From NCBI GenBank assembly GCA_044348345.1, contig JBIKSZ010000221.1:1-6036 (forward strand): a stretch of DNA of 6,036 nucleotides, in the 5' to 3' direction. The stretch comes from Falsiroseomonas sp044348345 (lineage in GTDB: Bacteria > Pseudomonadota > Alphaproteobacteria > Acetobacterales > Acetobacteraceae). The translations under genes and the position numbers were made by a program. This document shows positions 4,855 through 6,036 of this stretch, piece by piece; the stretch's first letter is position 1; every line of letters begins with the position of its first letter. The notes below the pieces were generated by a model. That model saw only the letters and a list, made by a program, of their open reading frames with translations, made no database searches and was not told the origin of the DNA.

Positions 4855-5695
4855 ACCGATAGAGCCGCGCGGGGTTGTCCACCAGGATCGCGCGGCGCGT
4901 GGCCTCATCCGGTGCCCAATCGGCCAGCGCGTCCAGCAGCGCCGCATCGTCGGGGGTGCGCGTCGCATTCGGGTGCGGCCAGTTGGTGCCCCAGACTAGG
5001 CGCTCCGGCGCCTCCGCGACCAGGGCGCGCGCCAGGTCGCGGACGCTGAGCGGGTCCGACTGGTCGAGGCTGTAGGGGGCGGACAGCTTCAAGAAGGCCC
5101 GGCCCGCCTGCAGCAGCCCCGCCACCACGCCCCAGGCCGGATGCGCGGCCCAGTCCCGCAGGGGGAGCTGCGCGAAATGGTCGAAGACGATCTCGCACGG
5201 CGCGGCGCGCAGCACATCGGCGAGCGCCGCGATGGCATCGGCGCTGGCGAAGAGCTGCAAATGACAGCCGACCTCCGCCAGCCGCCGCGCCAGCGGCGCG
5301 ACATCGGCGGGCGTGAGCGGGATGCCCTGCACGAGGTTGGCGCGCAAGCCGACGACGCCGCGCGCGGCCATGGCGCGCAGTTCTGGCAAGGGCGCGTCGG
5401 GCGGCACCACGGCGACCATGCGCGCGCGGCCCGGCCCGGCTTCCTCCAGCGCCTGCAGGTGCAGGGCGTTGTCGAAGCCGTAGGAGGACGGCTGCACCAG
5501 CACATGCCGCGCAACGCCAAGCCGCGCCAGCAGCCGCGCATGATCGGCGAGCGTCGCCGCCCCATGCGCCCGCGCGCCCGGCACGATGGGCAAGGCGGGA
5601 TCATAGACATGGTGGTGGCAATCCACCGCGCCCGACGGCACCGCGAGGCGGGGCGCCGCATGACAGGCGGTGAAGGGAATGGCGTTCGTCTCCAT
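4847..5695 (-). CDS. Amidohydrolase family protein, LigI (2-pyrone-4,6-dicarboxylate hydrolase)-like
   Basis: A TIM-barrel hydrolase of the amidohydrolase_2 group, 282 residues from ATG 5695. Characterised relatives such as LigI open lactone rings in aromatic-acid breakdown; the substrate here is unknown. VDCHHHVYDP (24-33) carries the strand-1 HxH (His27, His29). HVLVQPSSYGFDNALHL (64-80), GVVGLRANLVQG (113-124, Arg118) and IVFDHFAQLP (169-178, His173) follow the LigI pattern, then FLKLSAPY (201-208) and VWGTNWPHPN (234-243). The final strand-8 residue is Asn238, where the superfamily usually has a catalytic Asp. ILVDNPARLYRF closes the barrel in typical fashion. There is no signal peptide, so it is probably cytosolic. 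Starts upstream of 5695 would run into the divergent dehydrogenase gene. No SD precedes the ATG, and the message may be leaderless. Confidence 0.88.
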   Translation of the reverse strand: METNAIPFTACHAAPRLAVPSGAVDCHHHVYDPALPIVPGARAHGAATLADHARLLARLGVARHVLVQPSSYGFDNALHLQALEEAGPGRARMVAVVPPDAPLPELRAMAARGVVGLRANLVQGIPLTPADVAPLARRLAEVGCHLQLFASADAIAALADVLRAAPCEIVFDHFAQLPLRDWAAHPAWGVVAGLLQAGRAFLKLSAPYSLDQSDPLSVRDLARALVAEAPERLVWGTNWPHPNATRTPDDAALLDALADWAPDEATRRAILVDNPARLYRFS

Positions 5696-5698
5696 GCG

Positions 5699-5711
5699 CG
5701 CTAGGCTAGCG
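5699..5711. promoter_or_regulatory. Palindrome in the divergent intergenic region; overlapping -10 boxes on both strands
   Basis: CGCTAG-G-CTAGCG is a perfect 6-bp dyad around a single base, in a 39-bp gap between divergent genes. It reads TAGGCT (5702-5707) on the plus strand and TAGCCT (5703-5708) on the minus strand, both of the TAnnnT -10 form. Plus-strand initiation would give a leader of about 20 bases containing the SD. Minus-strand initiation would fall at or next to the ATG. No good -35 is seen for either, so it could instead be an operator. Confidence 0.4.
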
Positions 5712-5721
5712 GGCCAAGGGG

Positions 5722-5727
5722 AAGGAG
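5722..5727 (+). promoter_or_regulatory. Strong ribosome binding site of the hydroxyacid dehydrogenase gene
   Basis: AAGGAG lies seven bases before ATG 5735, the best Shine-Dalgarno site in the window, and it fixes the start of the following gene. The longer GGAGACGA (5724-5731) is repeated inverted at 5686-5693, so an RNA starting further upstream could mask it by base pairing. Confidence 0.85.
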
Positions 5728-5734
5728 ACGAGCC

Positions 5735-6036
5735 ATGCGCGTGTTCCTGGCGCATACGCCGGAGATGCGGGCGAACTACTACGGCGCGCGCGCCCTGGCA
5801 GAGCTGCGCAAGATCGCCGAGGTGGTGACGCATGAGGGCGCGGAGACGCTTTCGGGCGCGGCACTCGCTGCGGCCGCCGCGGGCTGCCAGGCGATCGTCG
5901 CTGACCGCGCGACGCCGGGCACCGCCACCACCTTCGAAGCCACGCCCGACCTTGTCGCCTTCCTGCGCGTCGCGGTGGATGTCTCGACCATCGACATCGC
6001 CGCCGCCTCGCGCGCCGGGGTGCTGGTGACGCGGGC
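5735..6036 (+). CDS. D-2-hydroxyacid dehydrogenase family protein, N-terminal part (runs off the right edge)
   Basis: Members reduce 2-keto acids or oxidise D-2-hydroxy acids with NAD(P)H; phosphoglycerate dehydrogenase is the best-known relative. One hundred complete codons are present, starting MRVFLAHTPEMRANYYGARA. This part is the flavodoxin-like substrate-binding domain. It has a first strand (VFLAHTP), a helix with LAELRKIAEVVTHEG, then GCQAIVADRATPG (50-62), TPDLVAFLRVAVDVSTIDIA (70-89) and AASRAGVLVTRA at the edge. The last two match the family pattern just before the NAD-binding Rossmann domain, which lies outside the window. R.AV.VSTID replaces the common R.G.G.D.ID, as in a branch of small-molecule hydroxyacid dehydrogenases. 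The start is secured by a strong SD. The gene is divergent from the amidohydrolase gene with a 39-bp gap, so the two may share regulation. Confidence 0.88.
   Translation, partial: MRVFLAHTPEMRANYYGARALAELRKIAEVVTHEGAETLSGAALAAAAAGCQAIVADRATPGTATTFEATPDLVAFLRVAVDVSTIDIAAASRAGVLVTR

Noticed and set aside
5696..5833. Extension of the amidohydrolase to an upstream ATG at 5833
   Set aside because: It would lie antisense to the first 33 codons of the dehydrogenase, which has a strong SD and a clear family match. The added residues do not resemble the amidohydrolase family.
1..6036. CRISPR array, insertion sequence, phage or defence system
   Set aside because: There are no spaced direct repeats, terminal inverted repeats with a transposase, integrase or toxin-antitoxin-like genes. 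All genes are ordinary metabolic, transport or translation families with uniform base composition.

Overview
This window is very GC-rich, apparently chromosomal DNA. Its gene content and protein style suggest an alphaproteobacterium, most likely of the Acetobacteraceae/Rhodospirillales type (Roseomonas-like). That placement rests on the aroA-cmk-rpsA order, the FYDLN-acid zinc-ribbon gene divergent from aroA, the class II EPSP synthase and the strong G/C third-position bias. The species cannot be named from the window alone. I see no mobile element, CRISPR array, rRNA or tRNA.

Layout. Positions 1-525 (minus) hold the first 175 codons of rpsA, ribosomal protein S1, running off the left edge. 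Positions 526-866 have no convincing gene: they hold the rpsA leader with several hairpins, a candidate rpsA promoter, and a candidate promoter for the next gene. Positions 867-1259 (plus) encode a small SnoaL/NTF2-like protein. Positions 1263-1895 (minus) are cmk (cytidylate kinase), coupled by an ATGA overlap to aroA (EPSP synthase, 1892-3241, minus). Divergent from aroA is a 107-residue FYDLN-acid protein (3312-3635, plus). A 135-bp gap with a large hairpin follows, then azlC-azlD (3771-4831, plus), also joined by an ATGA overlap. A compact bidirectional hairpin separates azlD from a convergent LigI-like amidohydrolase (4847-5695, minus). A D-2-hydroxyacid dehydrogenase gene starts divergently at 5735 (plus) and leaves the right edge.

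How the genes work together. aroA, cmk and rpsA are a long-conserved housekeeping neighbourhood (chorismate synthesis, pyrimidine nucleotide supply, translation). Here it is interrupted by a gene on the opposite strand, so any read-through from cmk towards rpsA would be antisense to that gene. azlCD should form a two-subunit exporter of branched-chain amino acids. The amidohydrolase and the hydroxyacid dehydrogenase share a 39-bp divergent intergenic region containing a palindrome, and may belong to one carboxylic-acid catabolic unit.

The window is mostly ordinary core-genome sequence. The best leads are modest: the interrupted cmk-rpsA junction, the embedded-stop-codon terminator at 4824-4854, the symmetric divergent promoter/operator at 5686-5731, and residue changes in the amidohydrolase (Asp to Asn) and in AroA (NPLR for NPTR).
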